This document shows positions 27,501 to 37,482 of a stretch of 64,000 bases of DNA, one piece after another; within the stretch, counting starts at the first letter, position 1; every line of letters starts with the position of its first letter. This stretch comes from Brugia malayi (taxonomy: Eukaryota > Nematoda > Chromadorea > Rhabditida > Onchocercidae), in the NCBI RefSeq assembly GCF_000002995.4, contig NW_025062477.1, positions 7,040,649 to 7,104,648 on the forward strand. The letters run 5' to 3'. The notes under the pieces were generated by a model, which did not search any database, was not told where the DNA came from, and saw nothing but the letters and a program-made list of their open reading frames with translations. The position numbers and the translations under genes were made by a program.

Positions 27501-30500
27501 ATAAAAAAAGTTTCGGATAGTAGCACCTGTCACATTTGGACAGTAGCCTTTATTCATCTGAATGAATAAATAGTGGTAATAGATATTTGTGCAAGGCTGC
27601 AAAGAGTTCAGTTGATTGCTTGACTGCTTAAATAAAAAGCAATTAGTTGCCAAGTACTATTTAGAATCAGATTTACTGTTATCGATTAAGTAAAAGTAAA
27701 AAGTAAAAGTACAGTGTAACTATGGGAACTTGTTTAATAATTGAAAATGTAAGTAAAGATTTCATCTGCGACCGGCAATGAAGTAGTTTGTTGTAAAGAG
27801 ATAAAGTGAGACAAGGTAAATCAGAAATTAATGAAGGTTAAAACAAATGAACATAGTGATTAGAGAGAGTAAAAGAGCAAGGAAGCGCATCAGGTCACAC
27901 AAGAAGTGGTCGAAAGATACCACTGATAAATGTATCAAAGGTTGCTAACACACGACTGGAGAAGTACCGGATCCGTAGCCGGACTCACTGACATGGAGGG
28001 AGAACATTATGAGAGTGAGTGAGTGAAGAGAAAGGGATGGGATCAGTGTTTGAAAATTGCAGTCCTTTTGAATGTACACAACAAACTGGACATAGACCGA
28101 TCTTCCGGCTATCATAGCTCGAGGTGAAGGTATGTGACAACATAACATTCGGGAGAGGAGAATGGAGTTAGAGAGATAGAAAGAGTGTAGGAATTTGCAT
28201 ATGAGAGAGAAGTGAGACAGAAGGAAGGACACAGTGATGTACAAAAAAGTGTAAGGTGAAGTGGCTGAGTTTGAAAAGCATTTGGCCCATCTGCTCCTTT
28301 CCTTGTCATTCCGTCCTTAATCGATAGATGAGGACTGCTTGGTTGAATCATTCCTTCCAGTCCATATCATCATCACCTTATATTTCCTACCTGGCTAATA
28401 TATTATCATAACTGTTAAGCTTAGAAATGCAGATAAGGTTGGGACAAAACTAATGTCTTCCTTACTGTCTCTCATTTCCGTTTAAATGTGGATCGTTAAA
28501 AATTAACAGACGTTCATTTAACATTTTATCATAATTAATTTTCTATAACATAAGCTCTCCAATATCGCATTACATTCTGAGAGTTTCCTGATGCGATAAC
28601 AGAAGGTTGAGAGTGCTGTAGTAATGATGGCCCATACTGTTCGAGAATTCTCCTTGTTCTCAAGAAATAAATGTGCAATGTTCAGAAGTCACAATTATCC
28701 GTGCAATCAGATGTGGGAGAAATGATCAAATTTATATGTCCTACTTTGTCTCCATGCAAGCTGATACAGCCAAGTGAGAAATAATTCAGGAATGCATTGC
28801 TGATCAATGAATGGGGGAATAATTCCGGCATAACGTTCTCGTTAGCTATTTAAAAGCGCGCATCAGCACAAAAAATGATAAATGAGGTGGTAACGCCTTT
28901 TGATTGTTTGCAAATTTGTGATCATCGGTTTGTCATGCATCCGTGCATCACACCCTCTACTGGAATCATTACTGACACACACACAGACAGACACACGACA
29001 TATACAACACAAGCATGCACACATTCGTGAACTATACCAAACAGATGCAGCTGTTTTCGCTTCCTGCAATCTAAACTAAAACAGCAAGCTTTTGCATCGA
29101 TAAGCTTTTGCATTCTCGTAGCTAATGTAAAGGGCGTGTAGTCGTAAATCTACGCAGAACTTCTAAACAAGCAGTAAACATAATAATGTTGCAGTCAGTT
29201 TTATACAATATCACACTTTCTTCTGGGCCCATCAATATCAAATAGCATTAGGCCAGATGAAAATCTTGGCTCTTCCCTGTAAATCGAAAAAAGCAATAAT
29301 AGATGATCATGGAAAGAAGTTTTACAGCAGTATCCAGCTAAGAGAATACAGTACATCAGAGGAAGCGTTCACAAAAGTGGCCATAGAAAGAAAAAAGGAG
29401 GTGGTCGGTGATTTGAAGGAAGCAATGATTAAGAAAGACAAAACTCTTATCAGTTTTCTTATCGGAAGAAGGGACACATATGTTTCACGGAACATATGTG
29501 TCCATGTCGATATCATTGTATCACTTCCACATTTCTGCATAATATCAAACTTTTGAGGTTTACTTATTGCTTTAAGACTGAGGAATGCTGTTGAAACATA
29601 AATTAATTAAATAGAAGTTAATTGGATTTTAGGCGCATTAATAAGAAGGGATCTTGAAACAGATGGATAGATACGATATGTAACCAGACTCGATCGGCAA
29701 GCCTTAAAGAAATAATTCGATTGGTTCAAGAAATAGTGATGAAATTATCTAGATAACTTCGGGACCAATAAATATGGAAGCAATTGGAGAACACGGCACT
29801 TTGTCACTGAATTAAGATATATTTTTTTTTTTTTTTTTTGATTACGGTTTGTTTTGATCTCTGCAACTGTAAAATTTGCTAAAAATGTTTAACTCTGGAA
29901 TTATTTAGTCTTCAAAGGTTTTCTCATTTCATAATTTCACCTTTTTCAGTTATTCATTTAATTTTTCTTCATATCTAAAATTTCACCAATAAATTAAATA
30001 CTAATTAGGAATAATGCGCAATGAAGCGCATGCTATTTTGCGAGACTTTATTAAACGTTCCCGTTTTAATTCCAGACGGTTTAATTGTTTGTAATGATTT
30101 TGACCATTTGAAAAAAAATAGTAATAATAAAGATAATTGATTTGTAAAGCACTTAGGAGTAATATGTTTCGATATCATAAAGAAACAGTGTTTATTAGAC
30201 GGAAAAATCTTTGCCTTTCTGTTCCCAAGGTTCTCAAAAATTTTTAACATTCTATTGTATTTTGATTTTTATGGGCTTTTATCACTATTTTAATAGACGA
30301 ACAACAGATTTTCTGAAGAATTCATTCGATTGAAGATGGTTAAACTTTATTTGATAATAAAATGTAAAAGGTTTTTCCGTTAAGAAACCACTAAGGATAT
30401 TGACTTCACATCTTTTGTTTCATTATTTGATTCTGACCGATTTCGAAATGAATTTTCATTTCAGATTTTTTCACATATAAATGGCTCATGAATTTCTTTA

Positions 30501-33500
30501 AAAATGGCAAAAACTCATGACGACATGACGATGTGTCACCTAATAGAAAGACTTTGATCAAATTCAACATCACTTTTGATTTCAAAATTGAAATGTTGAA
30601 ATATTAGTGATGAGAAGCATTCAAGTGAAAATTGATTAGGATCTTGGTCTTGTTAAAAGAAGCGAAAGAATATTTTTCTCCTAACAGCATTAAGTATATT
30701 AAAATGATTAAAAGAAGTGACTCCGATCAATTCTAAGATCTCGGGCGCTAAATGTCTCAGATGTAGTAGAGACTTGGACGAAATATATTAGTGCTAACAA
30801 TATCTCCAATCTCGACTCATGCTACATTAGAAGTTATCTCAGTGATTTTCTTCATTCTCGGAAGTATGACCGGAAAAGTAAGTCGATTCAAATGATTAAA
30901 AATTGTTACATACATATATTAAAATATTAAAACGTTACAGAAGACAATTATTTTAAGGAAGAAAAATGAGGAAGGTAAACGGAATACTAGGAAAAATTAC
31001 ATGAACAAATGGTGCGAGAGAGCAGCAAAATAATTTTCTCTGATGAGATGAAAGATAATGATGGCATCACTGTCAAGGTCGGATTATTCAAATTATATCA
31101 GAGAGTGCTGCTGAAAATGATAGTTTGATTTCTTTCAAAGAACTCATGAAAGAGGATACTTTTTAAAAACGCTTTTGTGAAGGAAGCGACGGAAAATGTA
31201 ACTCTAGAAGCGGTGGAAATAAATATGACAGCAAGTGATAAATATCATTAAAAGTGGTATGAAAGAAGAAATCAAATCAACTGAAGTCTTTCTCGTGATT
31301 TAAAAACTGATTTTGCTTAATTATGCGCAATATTGCTCATTTAGCAAAAATATTTGAAAAAGAATTAGAATCACTGAGAAGACAGCCATTAGATGTTTGA
31401 GAAAACCATCCAGAAAAAGATTCACGATTACCTCTATCATTCCAACAAGTGGAATTTATAACTTTTTCATCTCGTTAACAAATTTTTATTAAATTAATGA
31501 TTATATTTATTTAAAATTAGAATCTAAAATTAGAGTAAAACAAAAATATGTTGTAGAAGAAATGGAATCGATCTGAAGCAGATCGGATACTCCATTACAT
31601 CGCAACATATTATTAATTATCACTCTGTTACACAAAGTATTATTACTGCAAGGTCTCATTATGCTGCAGAAATTCATTTCAACATTATCGCATATAGCAC
31701 AGCAATCATTTTAATTAATACATATATGGCTAAAATATAATTCTAGAAGCTTATTCATCGATACATGTAACTGCAATAGTCATTTGTTGCTTTTTTCTTT
31801 TGTCTCTCAAAAATTTAGAAAAATGTCATAGCTTCTAAAAAAATTCTTTTGACTAAGAATTCCCAAAAGATTGAAAATGTAAATTATAGTAGTTATAATG
31901 GAGAAACAGCAAAGACAATATGAGAATTATGAAATAGAAAATTGAAAAATACAGAAATACTTCCCGACTCATGAAATTCAAAGCAAAGAGAAAATTACTG
32001 ATCAAACTGCATTTTACATTTATTTCATGAATATATCAGGAAATTAAAATACTCCGCTGACTTCCTATGAATTAACCGAATGAACACATTGTACAATTCG
32101 ACGAAATTGAATCAAATAAAAAATGAATGGGCATTTTCTACTCCATTTTCGAAAAGTTTTTGAAAAAAGAGACAAACCTCCAATTTTTAAGACTAGCCGT
32201 TCCGTTCGATCTAATCGAAGGACACTGATCGGCTGATTTCTCATCCATTCCTTCCACTCACTACTACTATGCTCTTCTATCTTATCACTCTTATCGACAT
32301 CGCCATTACTTTGATGCATTAAACCATCGTTCATTCTTGACAACAACTGTAAGTATCGCTCTTGATCTCGACGATTACTTACCATATTTACGCTGCAATA
32401 TGATCCAATATGCATATTTTGAAGAATTTTTTTAAAACTGAAATTGGCCTTTATTTAATACATTTCGTAAGCAAATTACCACTTATTTCGAAATAAGAAA
32501 TAAGCTCATGTTGATCATATTTGAATGAATAAGAGGTAACTTATTTGTATCTGATGATAACATATGAAATTCAACTCAATAACAATCTCTGAGAGAACTA
32601 GCTGGGTGAGAATAGATCAAAGGATCAAACCATAATAAAAAAATATGTTAGATCAGAGGGTTCAAACAGTAATGGAAAAGTACATTAGATCAGAGGAATC
32701 AAATACAGTGAAAAAATATGAAATAATGCTTGAAGAAGGATGGGAAAAAGAACTCAAAAATTACATAAATTTTATTTCAATTTTATTTTTTATTTCAACT
32801 TTATTTCATAACTAATGGACAAAATAAGATTTCATACAACTAAAAACAAAAAATAAAAAGGAAAAGTAAATGTTACTTTTTTCATATTAAATCAGTCTTT
32901 TGAAGCAAACGAAATTAGAGAAATGCTTTCAGGTGCTTTAAAAATTCCAAGCTTGAAAACTTGAGAATTTCCTTCTTTTGATTTTCCTTTTGATCATTTA
33001 AAAAATATAGAAAAACAAGAAAAAAACAAATTTTAAAGAAAAGTGTACCCCGTAGCAAAATTGGTTAATGGACTGGTAAGAGAAAGTGACTTATTTGAAG
33101 TTGAAAGTTTAGTTTTCAGACTTCGTTTGAAAATAAAGAAAAGTAAGCTTTAATTTCGGTATCCTTTTCGACAAATTACACAAGGTAGATATAAGTAAAC
33201 AAAAGAAAGCTTCTTTTATTATACTTCATCCAATTGTTTTGTAAACTAAGTAGAATAAGAGTGTTCTAGCTTATGGAAATTAATAGAGATATGACATGTC
33301 AGCGATGCATTGAAAATTGGTGAGGAGATTAAGTTCCACAATTACATACACATAAGTTTGATGATAAAAGATAACAACAATAAGATGCAATCCTGATACT
33401 TGTCGGAAATTATCCGTTATTGTAAAATAGATTACTTTTAATCCGGAGAAATTTACAATTTAATGTTTGGAAAAAAGTACCAAAGTATAAAGAGTACACA

Positions 33501-36500
33501 TACAAATACTTTCGCCTTATTTTCACCGAACACTAGTATCGTCTTCCTTAAATATCTTGCTTTCAGACTCAAAAAAAAATTTTTTTTTCAAACTTTTTAT
33601 CAACCATTTCAATAACGTGCAGAACAGCCTTGCACAACATAGCAATGAAAATCAATTCGTTCCATCGAAATTTTATGAAACTTCAAAACTTCTTATCGTT
33701 TTCCCAATGATATAAATTGATATTTCAATATATTTCTTTCTTTTTCAATCCAAAATAAGCTAATGAAGGGGATGAAAAAAGCGCATTTTTATAGAGTTTT
33801 AAGTTATCATAAATAATTATTAACAGACATAATCGAAGACATCAAAAGGAGCATAATTTTCTGATAGACATGTCCCCTTCCCAAGAGATATCAATATCAA
33901 CAACATTGTCATCTATTAGCTCATTTTAAATGAACCAAGATCAATACTTAACTAATTATGATAGATTCCTTAATTCGATATGCTTAATCTGAATTGGTCC
34001 GATCGGTGTTGAAGTGATTATAAACGGGTCAAAACGTACTTTGGTTCCGACATTTGCCGTAGTTGGGTAGTGACACCTCGCAAATCCCTCTGTTGTTGTT
34101 CATTTCTACAGCTTGTTTGCATCAACTGTAAACTGCGTTCACTACTGGGCAACGAACACTCGTATAAACGCCTAAAATCAAATAAATACTTAGGTTTCAT
34201 TAACATCCTATTTTTTTAAACTAAATTCTTCTGAATTAGCTAATTCATAAGGACTAAAAATGTCAATTTCATATGATTGCGATATGACTTTGTAACTTAC
34301 GCATTGTTCGATAGATCTAAGCATAACTTTAATAATGTCACTTGCAAGATATTTATATTAAATTTTTGAACTGCAATTTTCTTAATTTTTGTCTCTCTAA
34401 TTGAAGAAGCAAGAGGGATGAATGACTCATCGGCTTGTATTTATAAAAAACAAGCTATTAGATATTTCACAATATTTCCAACTAAGGAATAAATATTTTT
34501 ACCTTGGATAAATATTTCTATACTAACATTAAATTGAACATTTCCCAAAAATCCATTACCGCATTATCGATAGGCAATTTTAAAATTCTCGCATTATCGG
34601 TAGACAATTTTAAAAGTTAATATTGTGAAATGGAATATATCCATCAGTAACAGCTTATCAGATTCGTCAATAATGCTTCTATTGATTCATGTTGTTCGAC
34701 ATTTCATAAAATAATGAAGGTTTAAAAAATAGTAACTAATGAATTAAATCAAATTATTCCAAAACTCTTCAGTGATGTAAATTTGAGGCTTACAATTAAA
34801 TCCGAATAGAAAGGATAATGTGAACTGCCTTACCCTCAAATTAAATTAATTATAATATCATAATGGAAAGAATGATCAGGATTTATTCAGGGCAAACAAC
34901 ACTGTAATAGCATCATCGTTAATGATAAACTCATCAAAATCAAGTCAATTTTGGGTTCCACTGATTTCTTTGTCAATTTGATATAACCGCTTCACAAATT
35001 ATTTGTCATTTATTTTTCTCGAACATTTTTCCTAATCATTAATCGAAAAGTGTTAGTTCCATATATAATTCTTTCACAAAGAATGGGTTTTTATAGAGCA
35101 GAGACATTATGATATTCCGACAAACATTTCAGTTACACAGATCTTATTATCTCAAGAAATGTTTGGCATTTCTAGTCTTCCAATGAAGCATGAAAAAGGT
35201 TTTAGTTTCAAGGAATGCATAAGTAATTCCTCAATATTCCACATATGAAGATATAACCGCTTCACAATAATATCCAAACAAGTATTTGGTTAGTTAAAGA
35301 TAGTGGAATTATTCATATCATCCGAAGTCAAAGATAAAATAATTTGTTTTCCACATCAAATGAAAAAATCCTCCAGCTACGGAAACCGGACGACAAAGTT
35401 CACACGGATGAAAAGGGTCTAAAGAAAATGTGAAAATCAAATTTGAAAAAAGTTGGATCTTTACAGGAGTAAATAAGGCTATTTTGAAGTAGATAAATAA
35501 ATAAAGAAACATATGCATTAAAAAAAAAAAAAAAAACTGTTAGATTTTCTGTGAAAACAATATATTGCAGAAAAACTAGGTCAACTATCAACACTGGCTA
35601 AGACAAGAACCTTGATGAATTTTCTTTCTCATTACAGTCAGAAAAATAAACTTAAAACATATAATCGCATTTTATGTCACATTTAGCACCTATCATTAAA
35701 TATTAAATTTAACAATAAAAAAAAGGGTTTCAAAAGAATCGCATAAAGACGATCAACCTAAGCTAGAATCGAGATCAAACAGACTAAAAAGAAGTGAAAT
35801 GATGATAATATTTCCTGTTCGAAATTTAATATTTCTTGAAGTTCGAATTCATCAGTAGGATGGATAACAGCATTTGCACTCCAATCCTATTAAACAAGAG
35901 TTTTTAAGAAATCAAATTCAGTTCTTCCTGTTTTTAACAATAAATGCTTCACAGTTATTTTCAATAATCCAAACTTTCAATTTTCAAATAATTGAGTGAT
36001 TACTATCAGACAAACGCGCATTTACTACCACCAAAATGAATTTAATTCTTATTGCTCCAATTCTAACCAAGAAAAGGATATGTCTTCATTTTTCTGAAAC
36101 TGCCAAGATCCTAAAATTTAATAAATGTAAAATATAATACAAGGGTTATTGGAATGATGAAATAAACAAATCTAGAAATTGAATTTTCTTAGTCATATTC
36201 CAACTGGTAGATATAACTGACTTAAACTTTTCAATTTAGGAATAATTAGAAGGAAAAGTTGAGGACTTAGCAATGGTGTTCTGTTTTCAAAAGTAAATTG
36301 AAAAGTAAAATGATAGGTGTCAAACGAAAATTCGAAACTATAAACCGAAAGAACCAGCTGATAAGACAATGAAAACACTTCGATTATTATCACTGTTTTT
36401 TGGAGGCCAGTTAAAATAATTGAAACTGGTTAGTATCTTATGAAATTACGTGGGTAAGCTCTATGGTTCATGTTGAATTATAATATTACATCTGCAAAAA

Positions 36501-37482
36501 AACGAGTTTCAAAATTTTTTGCAAATTAAGCATTCTTTTACGAAATATGAAGTATTCTCTTTTATTTTAATTTCATTTCAACCTTCATTACCATCTTTTC
36601 CTCAAAAAATTCGTTATTTCACAATTCTTTGAAAATAGTGGCACTCATCAATAGATAATAAGTGATAAAAGGATTGGTTACTTAAGCAGAATGCATATTC
36701 CTTTCCATTCATTTGATGATAACAAATTCTAATTCAAATTCCAGTAATTAACAATACAACTGTAAATAATGGTACAATGAGTAAGTAGTTATTAGTTTTA
36801 CGAGTGATATCAAAAAAATTTTATGTGTTTTCAAACTTTGCTTCTAAATGAAAGGATCGTTGAGGGAGGTGTTAAAACGAGCAAATCACTTTTACGTATA
36901 GCAACGGTTAGGATGGCTTTTTAATTGTTGCTGAATTTGCTAATTTTCCCTCTTCTTTGCTTCACTCTTCAACATTCACGAAGAACACTGCTAAGCTAAT
37001 TAAGTTTAATTCTTTATAAAAAATTAGAAATAATATAACTTGACACTGCTGATGACAAAAACGCATAATCAGTGACTACAGAATTAAGTCAACAAATATG
37101 TATTTTTTTTCTCGCCAATCTCGTTAGAAATCATAAAATGTTAACTTTTTAAATCAGAATTAAAAGAAAGAATCACTAACCTACGTAATGTGGTTCGTTC
37201 CTCTTTAATGTAACGCAATTGATCACCCTGATTTATAATATCAGCAGCAGAATTTGATAATTCCTCTCGGGATGTTTTCTTTGCTGGTTGTCCGGTAGTC
37301 CAGAAATGAATATTACTAGTGGAAAAGAAGAAATGCTTTCTGGCGGTATTAGCACGAGATTGTTGTGACAGAGCACAACTGGAAAGAAGAGTTTCTGCAG
37401 CAGACGATGTTGGCACCGAAGATATCTTTTCCGGTTGTGGTGTAACATTATATTGAACCGTTGAATACCGCTGGCTAGTCAT
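1..37482 (-). CDS. vab-10: vab-10 spectraplakin (plectin/dystonin/MACF/Shot family), 5' and middle part, 3' end outside window
   Basis: Giant cytolinker that ties actin to intermediate filaments and adhesion sites; in C. elegans VAB-10A anchors epidermal hemidesmosomes. Coding exons in transcription order (high to low): 37482-37181, 34171-34040, 32392-32178 (distal start) or 27207-27075 (proximal start), then 24712-24651, 23437-23348, 22071-21994, 21797-21660, 17446-17261, 16956-16768, 15044-14697, 13699-13597, 13358-13208, 12891-12711, 12632-12420, 11210-10965, 10470-10273, 9499-9214, 8988-8754, 8561-8365, 8257-8163, 8069-7818, 7149-6947, 6771-6586, 6320-6176, 5936-5709, 4263-3769 and 3517-1. 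I read every junction by eye for GT/AG and phase; all agree. Domain order is CH1, CH2, plakin domain with SH3, charged helix, plakin repeats. The proximal form alone gives about 8.15 kb of coding sequence here. Least certain joins are the donor at 16768, the acceptor at 12632 and the acceptor at 6320. The gene name rests on architecture and remembered family motifs, not a search. Confidence 0.93.
3769..4263 (-). CDS. vab-10: vab-10 E/R-rich charged helix exon
   Basis: A single 165-codon exon of almost uninterrupted Glu, Arg, Ala, Lys and Asp (for example [15 protein letters not shown] and [21 protein letters not shown]), with very few hydrophobic heptad positions. That composition suggests a stable single alpha helix or weak coiled coil acting as a stiff spacer between the plakin domain and plakin repeats, in place of plectin's long coiled-coil rod. 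Phase 0 at both ends, with TTTTCTAG acceptor and GTAGGC donor, so skipping it would keep the frame. Confidence 0.85.
4264..5708 (-). other. vab-10 intron between plakin domain and charged-helix exon
   Basis: 1.4 kb, AT-rich, with A-runs at 4560 and 5600. No exon with good splice sites and phase was found. It lies where A and B isoforms probably split, so a long intron with regulatory splice signals is expected, but I can point to none. Confidence 0.6.
5709..8561 (-). CDS. vab-10: vab-10 plakin domain, C-terminal spectrin repeats
   Basis: Seven exons (8561-8365, 8257-8163, 8069-7818, 7149-6947, 6771-6586, 6320-6176, 5936-5709) encode further spectrin-like helices with W at repeat-typical positions ([30 protein letters not shown]) and ending NWKRKKQ. 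All junction phases agree. The acceptor of the 145-nt exon at 6320 is atypical, sitting behind an A-rich rather than T-rich tract. The acceptor at 8561 is a TAGTAG tandem. Where the A and B isoforms diverge cannot be seen, but the long intron after 5709 is the obvious place. Confidence 0.9.
8754..9499 (-). CDS. vab-10: vab-10 plakin-domain spectrin repeat with embedded SH3 domain
   Basis: Exons 9499-9214 and 8988-8754. The first codes for a helical repeat ([20 protein letters not shown]) and ends in the opening SH3 strand, [17 protein letters not shown]. The second completes it with [20 protein letters not shown] and [14 protein letters not shown]. The ALADY, W and P-SVMF positions match the SH3 that interrupts spectrin repeat 5 in plakins. 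The intron splits the SH3 core at phase 1. Plakin SH3 domains usually have an occluded ligand site, so this is probably structural. Confidence 0.93.
10273..15044 (-). CDS. vab-10: vab-10 plakin domain, N-terminal spectrin repeats
   Basis: Seven exons (15044-14697, 13699-13597, 13358-13208, 12891-12711, 12632-12420, 11210-10965, 10470-10273) encode helical repeats beginning [19 protein letters not shown] and running through [19 protein letters not shown] and MQRKWDWLL. Regularly spaced Trp and Leu residues and heptad-like patterning fit the first spectrin repeats of a plakin domain, which in relatives binds membrane partners such as integrin beta-4. The 78-nt intron 12633-12710 is in frame, lacks stops and has a poor acceptor, so it may sometimes be retained. 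The larger introns (11211-12419, 13700-14696, 15045-16767) hold no recognisable exon. The sequence from 11700 to 12130 includes an unconvincing plus-strand frame. Confidence 0.9.
15288..15319. repeat. Perfect 32-bp palindrome
   Basis: Two 16-base arms with no spacer, centred between 15303 and 15304 on TTATAA, inside the vab-10 intron 15045-16767. It could be a cruciform or a double-stranded protein-binding site; no function can be assigned. Confidence 0.85.
16768..17446 (-). CDS. vab-10: vab-10 CH2 domain, two exons
   Basis: Second calponin-homology domain, exons 17446-17261 and 16956-16768. Signatures include [21 protein letters not shown], split here as [15 protein letters not shown] and LHRYRPNLI, then LLDAEDVDV and [14 protein letters not shown], all typical of plectin/spectraplakin CH2. 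The second exon's donor is uncertain: AGA|GTCAGT at 16768 keeps phase with the plakin exon at 15044 and gives a linker length like plectin's. A nearby GTGAAT site would break phase. Confidence 0.92.
18620..18979 (-). CDS. vab-10: Candidate internal first exon of a CH2-only vab-10 isoform
   Basis: A long open frame inside the 4.2-kb intron between the CH1 and CH2 exons. From ATG 18979 it gives 120 residues ([18 protein letters not shown]..., ending KKSK) and reaches a phase-0 GTTGGT donor at 18620 that joins in frame to the CH2 exon at 17446. A strong pyrimidine-rich acceptor ending at 19020 sits just upstream and would suit trans-splicing or a non-coding 5' exon. The frame stays open upstream to ATG 19090; that longer start would add a very hydrophobic stretch followed by basic residues, resembling a membrane anchor. 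Fly Shot has a CH2-only form and dystonin has a form with an N-terminal membrane segment, so such an isoform has precedents. No transcript evidence is available here. Confidence 0.5.
19648..19670. repeat. AT dinucleotide microsatellite
   Basis: Alternating AT run, one of several in this intron (others at 19089-19108 and 20495-20512). Its Tyr-Ile reading frames are not genes. Confidence 0.85.
21660..24712 (-). CDS. vab-10: vab-10 CH1 domain, four exons
   Basis: First calponin-homology domain of the actin-binding pair, in exons 24712-24651, 23437-23348, 22071-21994 and 21797-21660. Visible signatures are [54 protein letters not shown] and [20 protein letters not shown], in the expected order and spacing. 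Only the first exon is entered out of phase (needs one preceding G); the others join at phase 0. The last exon carries an extra tail, [15 protein letters not shown], after the usual ILNFQ end of CH1. A weaker in-frame donor directly after LNFQ could remove it, so linker length between CH1 and CH2 may be alternatively spliced. Confidence 0.93.
24713..27074 (-). other. vab-10 intron after the proximal first exon
   Basis: 2.4 kb of AT-rich sequence. It holds a plus-strand 96-codon open frame (25436-25726) that I do not recognise and a 23-bp-period tandem duplication at 26551-26592. No further vab-10 exon was identified. Confidence 0.55.
27075..27207 (-). CDS. vab-10: vab-10 proximal alternative first exon
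   Basis: ATG at 27207-27205 with an in-frame TGA 18 bases upstream of it. Encodes 44 residues starting [13 protein letters not shown], Ser/Tyr/Asp-rich, ending ENNLEKYK plus one G before a GTAAGT donor. Spliced to 24712 it reads [16 protein letters not shown], the classic start of the spectraplakin actin-binding domain. This is probably the main start of a second, shorter N-terminal isoform; its promoter would lie within 27.2-29.2 kb. Confidence 0.85.
27208..32177 (-). other. Proximal vab-10 promoter region and intron of the distal isoform
   Basis: About 5 kb without a recognised gene. The 27.9-29.1 kb part is CT-rich on the coding strand and less AT-rich than its neighbours, suiting a 5' untranslated or promoter region for the 27207 start. 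A short hairpin sits at 29472-29503, a 17-base T run near 29823, and a weak plus-strand 99-codon frame at 29257-29556 that I would not call a gene. Confidence 0.45.
29472..29503. repeat. 13-bp inverted repeat with 6-nt loop
   Basis: Arms GGACACATATGTT and AACATATGTGTCC flank the loop TCACGG. The stem is perfect but too short for a typical microRNA precursor. Confidence 0.8.
32178..32392 (-). CDS. vab-10: vab-10 distal N-terminal exon 3, leading into CH1
   Basis: A 215-nt exon with acceptor TTGCAG|C and donor GGAG|GTTTGT. The peptide ends with [14 protein letters not shown] plus a single G. That G completes the Asp codon opening the CH1 exon at 24712, giving ...[12 protein letters not shown], which resembles vertebrate and fly spectraplakin N-termini just before the actin-binding domain. 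This phase match is the main reason for placing the distal exons in vab-10. A strong internal donor-like GTAAGT lies close to the exon start (about 32379-32384) and could allow skipping. Confidence 0.66.
32613..32721. repeat. Three-copy minisatellite, 36-37-bp unit
   Basis: Units begin with TAGATCA at 32613, 32649 and 32686 and share an A-rich second half; copies are degenerate. It lies in an intron of the distal vab-10 isoform. Confidence 0.75.
34040..34171 (-). CDS. vab-10: vab-10 distal N-terminal exon 2
   Basis: A 132-nt exon bounded by a TTTTAG acceptor and a GTACGT donor. Peptide reads [13 protein letters not shown] then a Q/R-rich stretch ending MSEP. It looks helical and polar, with no recognised domain. 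Enters with one base and leaves with two, fitting both neighbours. Confidence 0.62.
34561..34615. repeat. Two-copy 30-bp tandem repeat
   Basis: Copies start GCATTATCG at 34561 and 34591 and differ at two positions over 25 bases. Confidence 0.8.
37181..37482 (-). CDS. vab-10: vab-10 distal first coding exon
   Basis: Starts at the ATG 37482-37480, with an in-frame TGA immediately upstream, so the reading frame begins here. It encodes about 100 residues beginning [10 protein letters not shown], rich in S, T, Q and A, with no recognised domain and probably disordered. The donor reads AG|GTTAGT after two bases of a codon, matching the one-base phase of the next exon at 34171. It is assigned to vab-10 only because the chain of three exons joins in phase to the CH1 exon at 24712; a separate upstream gene is the alternative. 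Confidence 0.65.

Larger units (their letters stand above)
32393..37180 (-). other. Introns of the distal vab-10 N-terminus
   Basis: Two introns flanking the exon at 34040-34171. The sequence is AT-rich and contains a three-copy 36-37-bp minisatellite (32613-32721), a two-copy 30-bp repeat (34561-34615) and an 18-bp direct repeat (34980-34997 and 35251-35268). No other coding signal seen. Confidence 0.55.

Noticed and set aside
29257..29556. 99-codon plus frame that overlaps the hairpin
   Set aside because: No family resemblance, overlaps an inverted repeat, and lies in the probable vab-10 5' region.
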